A stretch of DNA of 64,000 nucleotides, from NCBI RefSeq assembly GCF_018294505.1, contig NC_057813.1:321121191-321185190 (forward strand). The letters run 5' to 3'. Positions 10,305 to 20,103 of this stretch are shown one piece after another. This DNA is from Triticum aestivum (taxonomy: Eukaryota > Streptophyta > Magnoliopsida > Poales > Poaceae). A program made the translations under genes and the position numbers. Every line of letters starts with the position of its first letter. The first letter of the stretch is position 1. The notes below the pieces were generated by a model. That model did not search any database and was not told the DNA's origin. It was given only the letters and a program-made list of their open reading frames with translations.

Positions 10305-12307
10305 CACAAGACTCGAGAAAATATGAGTGGGAGAAAGAGAAGAACTTATACCAATGTACCTTGACCGATGTTGACAATAAATCAAGTTCACTCAAATGCG
10401 GACAATGAAATAGCACTATTGGTACCAATCCTTGTCGGTTCTCACACCTACACAAGTAAAGCTTATGGTGGAGCTCGGTGAGGATAGTGGCACAAAAATT
10501 TAATGCAAAATGTTAGCAAGAGTCAATAATGTTGAAAGAGATTCAAAAATTCGCAAGTGAAACAAATGGACCAATAGCAAAGAATGGCACACGGAAATAA
10601 ACACACAGATAGATAAATGGGTTCGTGCAACCAACGAATGAGCACAAAATGTGGAATCCACGGAAAATGCTCGTGTTGCACAACTCAAGGGAGACGCTAG
10701 CACGATTGCTCAATAGGCGAATACGACACTTGTGCACAACCTATAAGATGGAAAATGGATAAACTTCTATCCCAAGTATGTTATGTATGTATGGTTCCCG
10801 GTGTTTCTCTCAAGATGATCCAAGATGATCGGATATGACAATCTTATATGCAATGTGGTATGATGCTATGGCACTTGCTAACAAGCTTCTTTGCTCTCTT
10901 TCTTTTGCTTAAAAGCTTTATTTCTTTTTTTTCTATGGCCACTTTTGCACAATGCACAAACCAAGATAGCAATAATGTATATGTGGGAACAAACTTGTGA
11001 CACAAGATATGATTCCAATATATGCACCACGATGATATGGTATGTATGCTATGGGAAGTATGATCACTAATGTGCACAAGTCTCATTGCCGTCAATACTC
11101 AAATGGCTAGTCTCGATAGACAAGTAACACAAAATGGGCTAGGGGTTATCAATGCAATTTGCAAGGGGAATATACAATGGTGTCGTCGAGTTTACCGTCC
11201 TTTGCGATGATGAGTGGCGGTGTTCTTGATGTAGATACCAAGATGATGGAGACTCGTCCCTAAGTAGCCGAAACACCTTAGGAGACGAAAAAACCGCGAA
11301 CTCAAAATCTCAAAGACAAAAGGCAAATGGTGGTAGCACAAATCGGTGGTGGTTTGCACTTGGCAATGCGGAAGTGGAATGATGGCTATACACGTGTTCG
11401 AATTGAAGTTGCCATCCCTAAGTAGCCGAAACACCTTAGGAGACACAACTCACAACTCAAACAAAATTGGGTTATGTTGGGGGTGGCGGAAGTGTATGGT
11501 GGTCACGCCTATGCGGAAGTGGTGATGGTGGTTGATGTAGAAGCAATTGTCCCTAAGTAGCCTAAACACCTTAGGAGACTCGAATCACTACTCAAGCAAC
11601 CACTAATGCAATGGGGATCAAAATGGGTTAGGTTGCGGAAGTCGGTGGTGGCTATGCGGATGATATGGTGGAGGGCCTAGGCAAACTTGCCAATTTTTTG
11701 AAACTTTGATGGAGCGAAATGGTGCTGGTGGTACTTTTGTGAGATGGGGGATGTTAATAGCTTCAAAACGAGCTAAAGAACGTCAAAATCGGAGTTCGGA
11801 TGAATTAGTTATGGACAAAACAAAAATCAACCGATTTCTGAAACTACAAGTTACGGACGTCCGTAAATGGACAGATGTCCGGTCGCCGGATGCCCGGGAA
11901 GGTCGGAAATCCGTAAATTCGGTTCGGGTTAGGGGTTCCGGTCGTCCGTGAAAGGTTGGACGTCCGGTCGTTCCTGGGGCTCCGGACGTGCGTAAAACAC
12001 CGGTCGTCCGGTGGGTCAGGGTCAATATGAAATCCGAGATCCGGGGCGCGATTTTGAGCGGAAAATGGAGATTTCGGGGTCAAAATTGACGGGATTTCGT
12101 GGATGAAAGATGGGGAAACTTGGGGGAATGCTAGATCCACTTGAAACCAAGCAAATCCACGGATCAAAATCAACAAAACATCATCAAACCAATAAATCAT
12201 AAAAAAATTTGGGGCTATTTTTGGTGGGGATTTTCGAATTTAGGGAAGAACACAACAAAATCAAGCTAGAAAAAGAGGGGTAAGGGCTACAAAAACGCGA
12301 TCAATGT
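10305..12307 (-). other. Long untranslated leader of the nested element
   Basis: About 2 kb between the PBS and the first gag-like ATG, with no credible ORF. It contains three copies of a CCTAAG...CTTAGG repeat (11257-11580) and a cluster of GGACGTCCG-type palindromes (about 11850-12010) like those in the LTRs. Confidence 0.55.
11257..11580. repeat. Three direct copies of a ~28-bp motif with inverted ends
   Basis: TCCCTAAGTAGCC(G/T)AAACA followed by CCTTAGGAGA occurs at 11257, 11415 and 11550 (spacing 158 and 135 bp). CTAAG and CTTAG within each copy are inverted, so each can form a small hairpin. Confidence 0.8.
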
Positions 12308-12321
12308 GGCTCATGATACCA
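12308..12321 (-). other. Primer-binding site, initiator tRNA-Met type
   Basis: The minus strand reads TGGTATCATGAGCC, three bases from the LTR end. It resembles the plant iMet PBS TGGTATCAGAGC with a small insertion/change in the middle. Confidence 0.75.
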
Positions 12322-12324
12322 AGA

Positions 12325-13392
12325 TGATGTAGGGCGTAACCCTATGGAGACGATCTTTCACTTTTGGAGTGGATCCTACGGGGAAACACGAAGAACACGC
12401 GGAAGAACACAAGGGAAAACACGGGGAGAAACGAGAGAACCACTGAACCGACAAGTAATTGATCACACAAGAGATAGATCACCGAACACACAAGGTAGCA
12501 CAAGATTCAAAATCAACAAAGGTAAGATACAAGAGTAACCGTTCTTCTCCGTGAGGAGGTCTTGATTTACTTCTCCGGATGGAGGCCTTGAATCCGAATG
12601 GATCTTCTCCGAGGAGGCACGGTCCCTCACATGGAGTAGATCCGGTATGGATGAGCTATGCTCTATCTCAAGATGAGCTATCACAACGCTAACCCTAGCT
12701 AGGAGGTGGGAGAGACCTATTTATAGTCGTAGTGCAAATGGGAGTCAAAGTGAAGGGGTACAAGGGCATAAGCCCGTGGCTGCGGCCACACAGGTGTCGG
12801 GCGTCCGGAGGACGTCGGTCTTCCGGAGCTTTAGGACGGTCTGGACGTCCGGAGATGTCGGACTTCCGTAGTTTCGGCTCGGGTGGTCGTCGTCCGGTCG
12901 TCCGGTGGTGTCTGTCTTCCATTAATTTCCACTCGGGTGCCCAGCTGCCGGACGTCCGGAGGGCGTCGGTCGTCCGTGGCCCTGGGAGTCGTCGGACGTC
13001 CGGGCCGGGCCGGTCGTCCGTGGCCTATAGCTCTGTCCTGCCTTCCTTCCCTCGCTAGTGCATCTCCCAGGGCTCGAATGTCCAGGGCCGGCCAGTCGTC
13101 CGGTGCCTGTAGCTTCCCAAATGGCTCTTCTTCTTGATGTCCATGCTTGGTGTCCTCGCTAGCTCTTCCGTCGGATGTGGTGGCTTTGTGGCTTTCCTTC
13201 AAGTACCTGATCATGCATAAAACACACGTTGAAGGTAGTAGCCATGTCTCACATGTAGAAAGTGAAGGTTCGAAAAGGAGCGAGTTCACCTTGTGTCCAA
13301 TGGCGTATAGTTGAGGTCTCGTCATAAGTCCTCTTGGGGTTTGGAGAGTAGTCGGAGTGTACATGGGGATGAACGTGGGATGCTCCGCATCA
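12325..13392 (-). repeat. 5' LTR of the nested element (right copy)
   Basis: Same ends and same 1068-bp length as 4919-5986. The minus-strand TATA box CTATAAATAG is at 12717-12726, and GTCCGG palindromes lie at about 12790-13110. It is adjacent to the PBS, so this copy is the 5' LTR. Confidence 0.9.
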
Positions 13393-13841
13393 CCATTCCA
13401 TACCCATAAAGTTCTGCTAGTCTTGATACCCATGGTAATGGGATTGTTGAGGCCTCGTGGCTCACAGATTACTACAACAACAGTTGCAGGTACATGTAAT
13501 GCGATGATCATGACGCAAGAGCGATGTTTACTTGTTTTGGCGTTCTTCTTCTGCTTCTTCTTCGTTCAGTGGATAGGTTCCTGGTCGGCAGCCTGGGCTA
13601 GCAGGGTGGATGTCGTTTGTGTTTCTATTCGTGTTTCATCCGTAGTTGGATGTTGCTCTTGAGTATGATGTTGTTGTATTCATGTGGCATTGTATGCCTT
13701 TTGTATGTATCCTCAACTATTATGTAATGGTACGATGTAATGATATCCATCTTTCAAAAGCGTCTTCAATATGCGCTTCTATCCTTGGTGAGACCTTCGA
13801 GTTCCTTTAGGATAAAGTCGCATATTGGGTGTGACACCGTT

Positions 13842-14239
13842 GGTTGAAATACAAGATGCCGTGATGGAAATTTTTTCTTTCACAGCTCCTCGGCTAGCTC
13901 TGAGGGACCCGTTTGTCAACCTGCAAGATACCGGCAAGGAAATTTTTTCTTTCATAGCTGAATTATGACTTCATATATCTATGTACTTGGTTGTTTTTAT
14001 GCTAATATTCGTAGATGATATACTCCGTTAACCAGCCATCATCTTCTACCTCCTCGGCCAGAGGTTGAGAAATGTTCCCCAACATCAGCCTGATTCCCCG
14101 AGCGAAATTTGTTATGGAACGAGGAAATCCAGCCATAGGGTCAAAACGTAGGTCTTACAGAGAGTTATGCTATACTGTTTTTAATGCAAGTCACATCTTT
14201 GGCAAAAAATAGTTCCTCTAGCAGTTCCTTTTCCCGGGG
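13842..14239. other. Element X, middle segment with further tandem units
   Basis: The tandem array split by the solo LTR resumes here: GAAATTTTTTCTTTCA occurs at about 13868 and 13938, and CTGAGGGACCCGTT occurs once. The remainder up to the next LTR is unique-looking AT-rich DNA without an ORF. Confidence 0.5.
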
Positions 14240-14531
14240 TGTCGGAGGGATGACCCCCGGGTAGGCCCAAGACGAAGAACGACGCTTCAAAAACACCGGG
14301 GCCAGCAACACCCCTCAATTCGGCTCACAACCCGGCCAAGTCCCTCAACCCGGCCGAACTCACCATCCCGGCCACCTGGCCGGCTCCTTGTCCGGCTGCT
14401 CCAGCCGGCCTGCTACGAGAAGTCAACCACTTCATCAACCCGACACCGACAAGATGGCCAATACCACGACCATTGTTGCTGATAAAGCATATACTGTTCA
14501 CTCATCACACGCGACATCATCTAAAATGTAC

Positions 14532-14574
14532 TTTGTCCCTGGGGCATTGATTTATAAAATGCCTCAGGGACAAA
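14532..14574. repeat. Inverted repeat (17-bp arms, one mismatch)
   Basis: TTTGTCCCTGGGGCATT at 14532-14548 pairs with AATGCCTCAGGGACAAA at 14558-14574, across a 9-bp AT-rich loop. Confidence 0.85.
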
Positions 14575-14601
14575 ACTTAGCCTAGCATGCAAGCAAGCAT
14601 G

Positions 14602-14642
14602 GCTTGGGATGTAAGCTACACACTGTAGCTTACATCCCAAGC
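14602..14642. repeat. Perfect inverted repeat (19-bp arms, 3-bp loop)
   Basis: GCTTGGGATGTAAGCTACA is followed by CAC and then its exact reverse complement. It lies about 45 bp upstream of the LTR TATA box. Confidence 0.95.
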
Positions 14643-14687
14643 ACACACCCATGCCTACATGGCTTACTTCCTAAGCTAGCTCCACAC

Positions 14688-14695
14688 TATATATA
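14688..14695 (+). promoter_or_regulatory. LTR TATA box
   Basis: TATATATA followed by a CCAT microsatellite (about 14697-14715), placed in the middle of the LTR as expected for U3. Confidence 0.55.
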
Positions 14696-15039
14696 GCCAT
14701 CCATCCATCCATCCACTCATGCACGGATGGACTCACACACATTCGGCCATAAGCTGGCTACTAGTGCACTTGGCGCTCATACCACACACATGCATACATG
14801 AGGCCAGATGCCCATAGCTGCATTCCGTAATACAGCTCCAGGAGCAACTCTGTACTGTTGCATATCAACCACACTCGGCAGGACTAGAAGTATTATCTCT
14901 TCGGAGAGTCCCGAACCTGGGTATGTCTTGCGCCCCGCGCTCGCTCATGCCGACCTCGCCTCTGGAGCCCACCAGTGCCCTCGAGCCTCCTCCTTTCTTC
15001 TACCATCCTTTGGCATATGCCGTGCACCCACCACGACAG

Positions 15040-15057
15040 TTGGCGCCCACTGTGGGG
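15040..15057 (+). other. Primer-binding site
   Basis: TTGGCGCCCACTGTGGGG begins two bases after the LTR ends in CA. TGGCGCC-type sites are common in plant Gypsy elements; I cannot assign the tRNA with confidence. Confidence 0.7.
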
Positions 15058-17798
15058 CAGCTCGAGGTCCTGGCCGAAAGCATGTTCTAGACGGGGCTCC
15101 CCTCCAACTCCGACGAGCCCGTCAAGCTGCCGCGTAACAGCAGTCCGGGCGGGACCATCTTCATCATCATCAGTGCAGCGTCACGCCGTCTCTCTGATAG
15201 TGCTCGGGGGCTCGACATCAACACGCTCCCGGGCGACCGCACGAGACGGCACGTCCTCGTCATCAGCCTTGCCGTTTTCGTCGTCATCACCACCGCGCTG
15301 CACCGGCTCCGCACCAGGGGCGGCGCATCGTCATTGTCCGCCTTCGGTCTGCGTGCGTGCACCGGTTCGGCCCCTGTTTCGCTCCGCCTCCGTCCGCGCG
15401 GGCGCGCGCCGCACCGGCTCGCTCCGGTCAGCCGCGTCCATCTGTGCTTCGCTCCATCACCATGGCGGCGCGTCGGATCCCCTTGGCGCTGCGTCTCGCC
15501 TCTCCATTCACTCCTCCAAGGCAATGGCCTGACGATAGTCAGACACTTCTCGTACCATGGCTAGATAATACCATGCACCACCAAAACCATTGTCGTGCTC
15601 TTCTTAGATGCAAGTCAGATACACGTCATACACTACCCATACGCTCCCCAGATAATGGTCGTACGCTAACCAGACAGTGCTCGCCTCGCCGTTGCTGCTC
15701 CCTCACCAGCGCCTCACGCGCGACCCTTGCCCGCGGCGTGCTCTCCTCCACCACCGCGCCAAGCTGCGCGCAGCTGTCCGGACAGCCTCCGAGAGCGCGT
15801 TGCTCCTTCCTCTCCTTCCGCCTCCATGGCCGTGGCACTACTGCCTTGCTGTAGCTGCTCCTGCTGCACCCATGCGCTGCTCCACGCGCTGCCCGAGCTG
15901 CGGCCTGGCCTTCCGAGCGTTCGCCGTCTCCCACGGCCTTCTCCTCGTCTACAGCACGGGCTCCACCGTCGTCCGCCCCGGCGACGTAGTGGCCTCCCGA
16001 CCGCCTACCGGGTGGCCGCGACCCCGGCCGCCTCCGGCTTCGCCTGCACACCTCCACCACCTATGTTGTTCCCGCGCCCGTCTGCCGGGTCACCGCGAGC
16101 CCGCATCCACGTCCGGCTCCGCCTCCCGCCCGCGCGACCCGCCCCGTCCGGCGTCCCGCTCACCGGCTCCGCGCAAGCCGGCTGCCTGTTGCCTCTCCCC
16201 CAACCGCGCACCAGCCCCGGGCCGGCTCCGGGTCGCCTTCCGCTTGCCTAGCCGGATCCGGCCCCGCCTTGCGACGGGTCACGCCGAACCGACGCCGCCT
16301 CCCGCATGTCGTCTCTGCGCCGGGCGTCCCAACCCGCCCGCTCACCGACTCCCGGCCGCCTCCGCGCACTCGGGCGCTGCTGCGCCACCTCCCCGACTCC
16401 CATGACCCGCCCCGTACGGCGTCCCGGCCGCCGGCTCCGCGCGACTCGGCGCCATCTGGCGTCCCATCGTTGCCTCAGCTTCGCCCGGCCGCCTCCCGCG
16501 CTGGCTAGCTCGTGCCCGCACCCCGGCCGCCTTCGCGCTCCTCTGCCTCGCGCCGGTGGCGCCACAGCTCCGCTGCCGGCCACCCCAGCCCGACCGGGTC
16601 CGGCCCCACCCATTTGCTCGCCTTCGCTCCGCCACCCGGCCCTGCCCTATGGCTGGCTCCCGCTCGCCCCGCGCCGGCTCCGCGCCTCTGCGTGCCTGCT
16701 CCGGCTCCGCCCCGCGCCGCCTCGCGTCCGCTGCCTTCGTGCGCCGGCCCTTTGCTTCTCGGCCGCCGTCTCGCCGCGCCCCGTTGCTCTCCTGCTGGCT
16801 GAGAAGAAAAAAACAAAAGGTAAGGGGCCGGCTCGGTCAACGCAGGTCGCCGATTAAAAAAAATGAAGTGCCCAGCCAGCTGAAAAAAATGCTGCCTTAT
16901 AGAAAAAGAAAAAAGATCACGAGCTACACCCGCGTGGCTTGCTGGCCTGCCTGCCTACTTCGCACCGGGCCGGCTGGATAGCCCGCCCGACGCCTCTGCC
17001 TGCCTCGTCGCCTGGCTGGCCGTGCCAAGCCGGCTCGGCCGCGTCCCGCTCCGCCACCTGGCCGGTCGAGCCTGATCAGCCGGGACCCCCCTTCGAGTAT
17101 CCGAAGGCTCGAAGGCTACTCACAGTGGGTGTGTCGGCGCGCTAGCGTCGCTGCGCTGGCTATCATCGACAACTTCCGCCTCGTTTACACGAAAATCAAT
17201 GAGCTTCTCACCCGCATACTTTCGCGCCACGCGCAAACACAGATAACCCCGAGGAGCCCTCGGGGACCATCTCCGCATTTTATTACAGTTGCACTATTGT
17301 TCGCCCCGGCGTCAGCTAGTCTCGGCTCGAAGGCTGGTCGCTCGGCCCGATACATTCGTTCCCGCAGACGGCTTAGTAGCGCATATGGTACCGAAGGTCC
17401 GCTCTCAGCCACAGATCACAGCGCGGCTGTCCGGCAAGCGAGAGCAAAGCTGGAGGTCACCGCACACGAAAAACGTCCGGGAGAAGACGGCTTGGGTAAC
17501 CCAACCGTTTTCTTTATGAGTATCTACTCAGTTGAATCCGCTCATGTAGTCTGAGTATTGTACGCTCTACTCCGCGGCCACTCTTGGTAACAGCTATAGA
17601 CCGGCTCTGGTCTGTCTAGCTAACAAGAGGCAAAGCCAAAGAGCGGAGGGGACATGAAAAAGACTGAAGGGGGCTCGGACAAAACCGAGTCGGGACCCTC
17701 TGCATTAAACTTGCACCGCTAAAAGCAAATATTTGATATATCTGCGCAGACTAACCTTGTCTTTTCACGATCATCGCTATGGGGAACCCCCTCCTCGT
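15058..17798. other. GC-rich interior without recognisable coding
   Basis: About 2.7 kb, dominated by CCGGCTCCGC-, CGCCTCCCG- and GCCGGGTCC-like words. Open frames in several registers encode only Pro/Ala/Arg/Ser-rich low complexity, as expected when high GC suppresses stop codons. No Gag, protease, reverse-transcriptase or integrase motif is present. Confidence 0.6.
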
Positions 17799-18289
17799 GT
17801 GGAGGCTCGGAGGCTACATGCGGGTTGCAGGCCCGACGCCGGATGGAACTGGCGTTTTCGATGCCACCGTCCACTTCATCAACAACAAGACCCTCCGCGC
17901 AACTTTTCCAAGTTGCCCGGAGGCTTGGAGGCTACATCCAGTGGGTGTGCTCGCGCGCCCCCACTCAGCCGGTAGACTCCGCATCCGCGCCAGGTAGGGC
18001 CCCGCGCTCCTATCAGCCGGTGGACTCCGCATCCGCATCCGGCAGGTCCCCGTGCCCATCAGCCGGCGGACCCCGTGTCCGCGCCTGGCGCCCTCGATGT
18101 CACCGCCGGCTTCATCATCAACAGCAAGACCCTCCGCGCAACTTTTTCAAGTTGCCCGGAGGCTCGGAGGCTACACCCAGTGGGTGCGCTTGCGTGCCCC
18201 CACTCAACCGGCAGACTCCGCATCCGCGCCAGGCAGGGCCCCGCGCCCCCATCAGCCGGCGGACCTCGTGTCCGTGCCTGGCGCCTAGC
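17799..18289. repeat. Two-copy tandem repeat, ~236-bp unit
   Basis: GATG(C/T)CACCG recurs at 17860 and 18096. ACCCTCCGCGCAACTTTT, AAGTTGCCCGGAGGCT and CCCCACTCA(G/A)CCGG recur in the same order. Smaller internal repeats (GACTCCGCATCCGC, CATCAGCCGG) lie within the units. Confidence 0.8.
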
Positions 18290-20103
18290 CTTATACCATC
18301 CTCTCATAATTGCTTTCGATTGTGAGAATTCTTTTCACCTATCCGGAGCATTTCATGAGTTGTTTCCATTTCTTTCCTCCGAAGACCATCATGTCATAAT
18401 TCTTCATTCTCAGCTTTCAACTCTCGTTCTTGAATTCTTCCGGTGCATCGTTCTAATATCCTCTAATTAGTTCATGATCTCTTCGTTTTCTTGTATCTAA
18501 ATCCCCTCAAGTACCTTCATTCGTTTTTCAACTCTTCCCGGCGAATTGTGCCTTTACTACTTTCTTTTTCAATTATTACGGTGGTTCGTTCAAGATTTCA
18601 CTTCCTTCGTTATCATATCAAATATTCGTTGTTTCCAAATCCCACCGGTGGTTCCATCAATACCTTCTCAAGTTTGCGCTATATCTCTCTTAATTCTTTC
18701 TACGAGAATAAGTAGTATGCCAAATCCATTGCTTGTCATCAATTTAATTTGATGAAGGATAAGCATAAATAAATCTTATTCTTATTTCCTTGAGGTAATT
18801 CAATTCTTTTCTTCCGGAGATTGTTCTTGATGAAGTAATTCTCGGTTCTATTGTTTCATCTTTTCTTTTCCGGAGTTCCAAGTTTCCCGGTTATATCATC
18901 GCGAAGCTCTATCTAAATCATTGCAAGGATTCACCTTGTATTTTCAACTTCTCTTTCTTTCTATCATTCTTTTATTACCGGAGTTCTTCATGGAGGCTCA
19001 ACATGGTGGTTCAGCAAGGATTCTTTTCATTCTTCAATTGTTCTTCAAGATTTCTCTCGAAGTTATGACCCACCAAGCTATACTCAAAATTAAACATGGT
19101 GCTCAACACATGTTTTGTTTTGAGGCGTTCAAGTATTCTTCTTCTTGCATTTCGAAGTGCAATTCTCCTACCTTATCTTTTGAGATGGTGTTATATCATT
19201 CTTGACAATTTCCATTCTTGTTTCGCGATTCACATGTTGTCAAGAATGAGGTATTTTAAATCCATCAATCTCTTTGTTGGAGTTATCTTGTGTCATATTT
19301 CACCTAAAAGCCTTCCCTAAGGAATGTTGCTATTGTGGTGCTTATCAATGATCCAAGTTTTTTTAACTATCCTCTCGGCGAAAGCAGTTTTCATCTCTTC
19401 GTTGATTTCAGGCAAGCATTTGTTTTCGGTAGTGGCAGAATTTCACCTCAAATTTTGAGAAGTTTTCCATAAGCCCACTACAAGCTTATTCGTTTCGTTG
19501 TTGGTTTTTCCAACAACTCCGCCCTAACCTTCTTGGAAGGATTCTTTCCAAGTTCATTTGTGGCAAAAGTTAGCATTTTCTTCCCCATTCTGTTATTCCA
19601 ATGATCTATCTTCTATTCTTTCTTCCGGGGGCATTGTGATGTTGCTCTCTTCACTCATCTTCTCATATTGAGGATCGTGTTCTTTTCATGCTTAACCATT
19701 TAACCGGAGTGTTGTGTCATCTTTTCAAGTTCTTTTCATCTTATCAAGTCTTGCATCTCTTTTCAACCGGAGTGCTGTCCAAATCTGTTCTTCTTTGTTC
19801 CTTGTTTATCTCGTTTCAACCAGAGTGGTTCCAATTCCTTCTTATCCATTGTACTCGTCATTCATAGCTTTGCAGCCTCCAAGGTTCACATGGTGTTCCT
19901 TTTTACTATTCTCTACCGCAGTGCTATCAATTGTGTTCAACTTCGTTGTGTTCTCTCTTTCAACTTTTCAACCTCTAAAGGTTCTTTGGTTTCACTCTTT
20001 TGTCGAAGAAGCAACTTAGCTTTACCTCTTCTCTTCCTCTTTTGTTTTCTCTCCGGTGCCATTCTAGATCTCGGGACGAGATCCTCTCGTAGTGGTGGAG
20101 TGT
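18290..20103 (+). other. Low-complexity interior with CCGGAGT-spaced repeats
   Basis: T/C-rich DNA in which TTCCGGAG or ACCGGAGT recurs roughly every 50-100 bp (for example 18872, 18977, 19703, 19769). No domain is recognised. A short frame ends just before the LTR, which may be the remnant of a polyprotein C-terminus. Confidence 0.5.

Larger units (their letters stand above)
4919..13392 (-). mobile_element. Complete non-autonomous LTR retrotransposon, 8.47 kb
   Basis: Two direct LTRs of 1068 bp each (4919-5986 and 12325-13392) flank a 6.3 kb interior, with exact CCATT TSDs. Orientation is minus: a C10 run beside the left LTR is a reverse-complement polypurine tract, and a tRNA-iMet-like PBS sits beside the right LTR. 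The LTRs differ at roughly 5-8% of sites in the parts I compared by eye. There is no protease, reverse transcriptase or integrase. The interior holds a broken gag-like frame, a long open frame of unknown function and a long leader. The family is not recognised. Confidence 0.9.
574..13836 (+). mobile_element. Very long solo LTR (~4.8 kb) interrupted by a nested element
   Basis: The LTR starts TGTAATGCCCCGAGACC and ends GGTGTGACA, flanked by CCGTT on both sides. Removing the nested element and one TSD copy (4919-13397) leaves about 4784 bp with no internal domain, so this is a solo LTR from LTR-LTR recombination. It shares long blocks with the LTR at 20104-23959: for example 4004-4250 matches 22571-22810, and 13400-13560 matches 23496-23640. 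A T-rich, CATGTT-rich R/U5-like tract fills 1760-3900. The size and termini recall Triticeae elements with giant LTRs such as Sukkula or Erika; the family name is not established here. Confidence 0.85.
14240..15038 (+). repeat. 5' LTR (799 bp) with hairpins
   Basis: It starts TGTCGGAGGGATGACCCC and ends CACCACGACA, directly before a PBS. It contains two strong inverted repeats and a TATA box. Confidence 0.8.

Noticed and set aside
15677..16857. Several overlapping 140-240 codon plus-strand frames
   Set aside because: GC content is very high, many registers are open at once, and products are Pro/Arg/Ala/Ser low complexity without any domain; they lie inside a retrotransposon interior.
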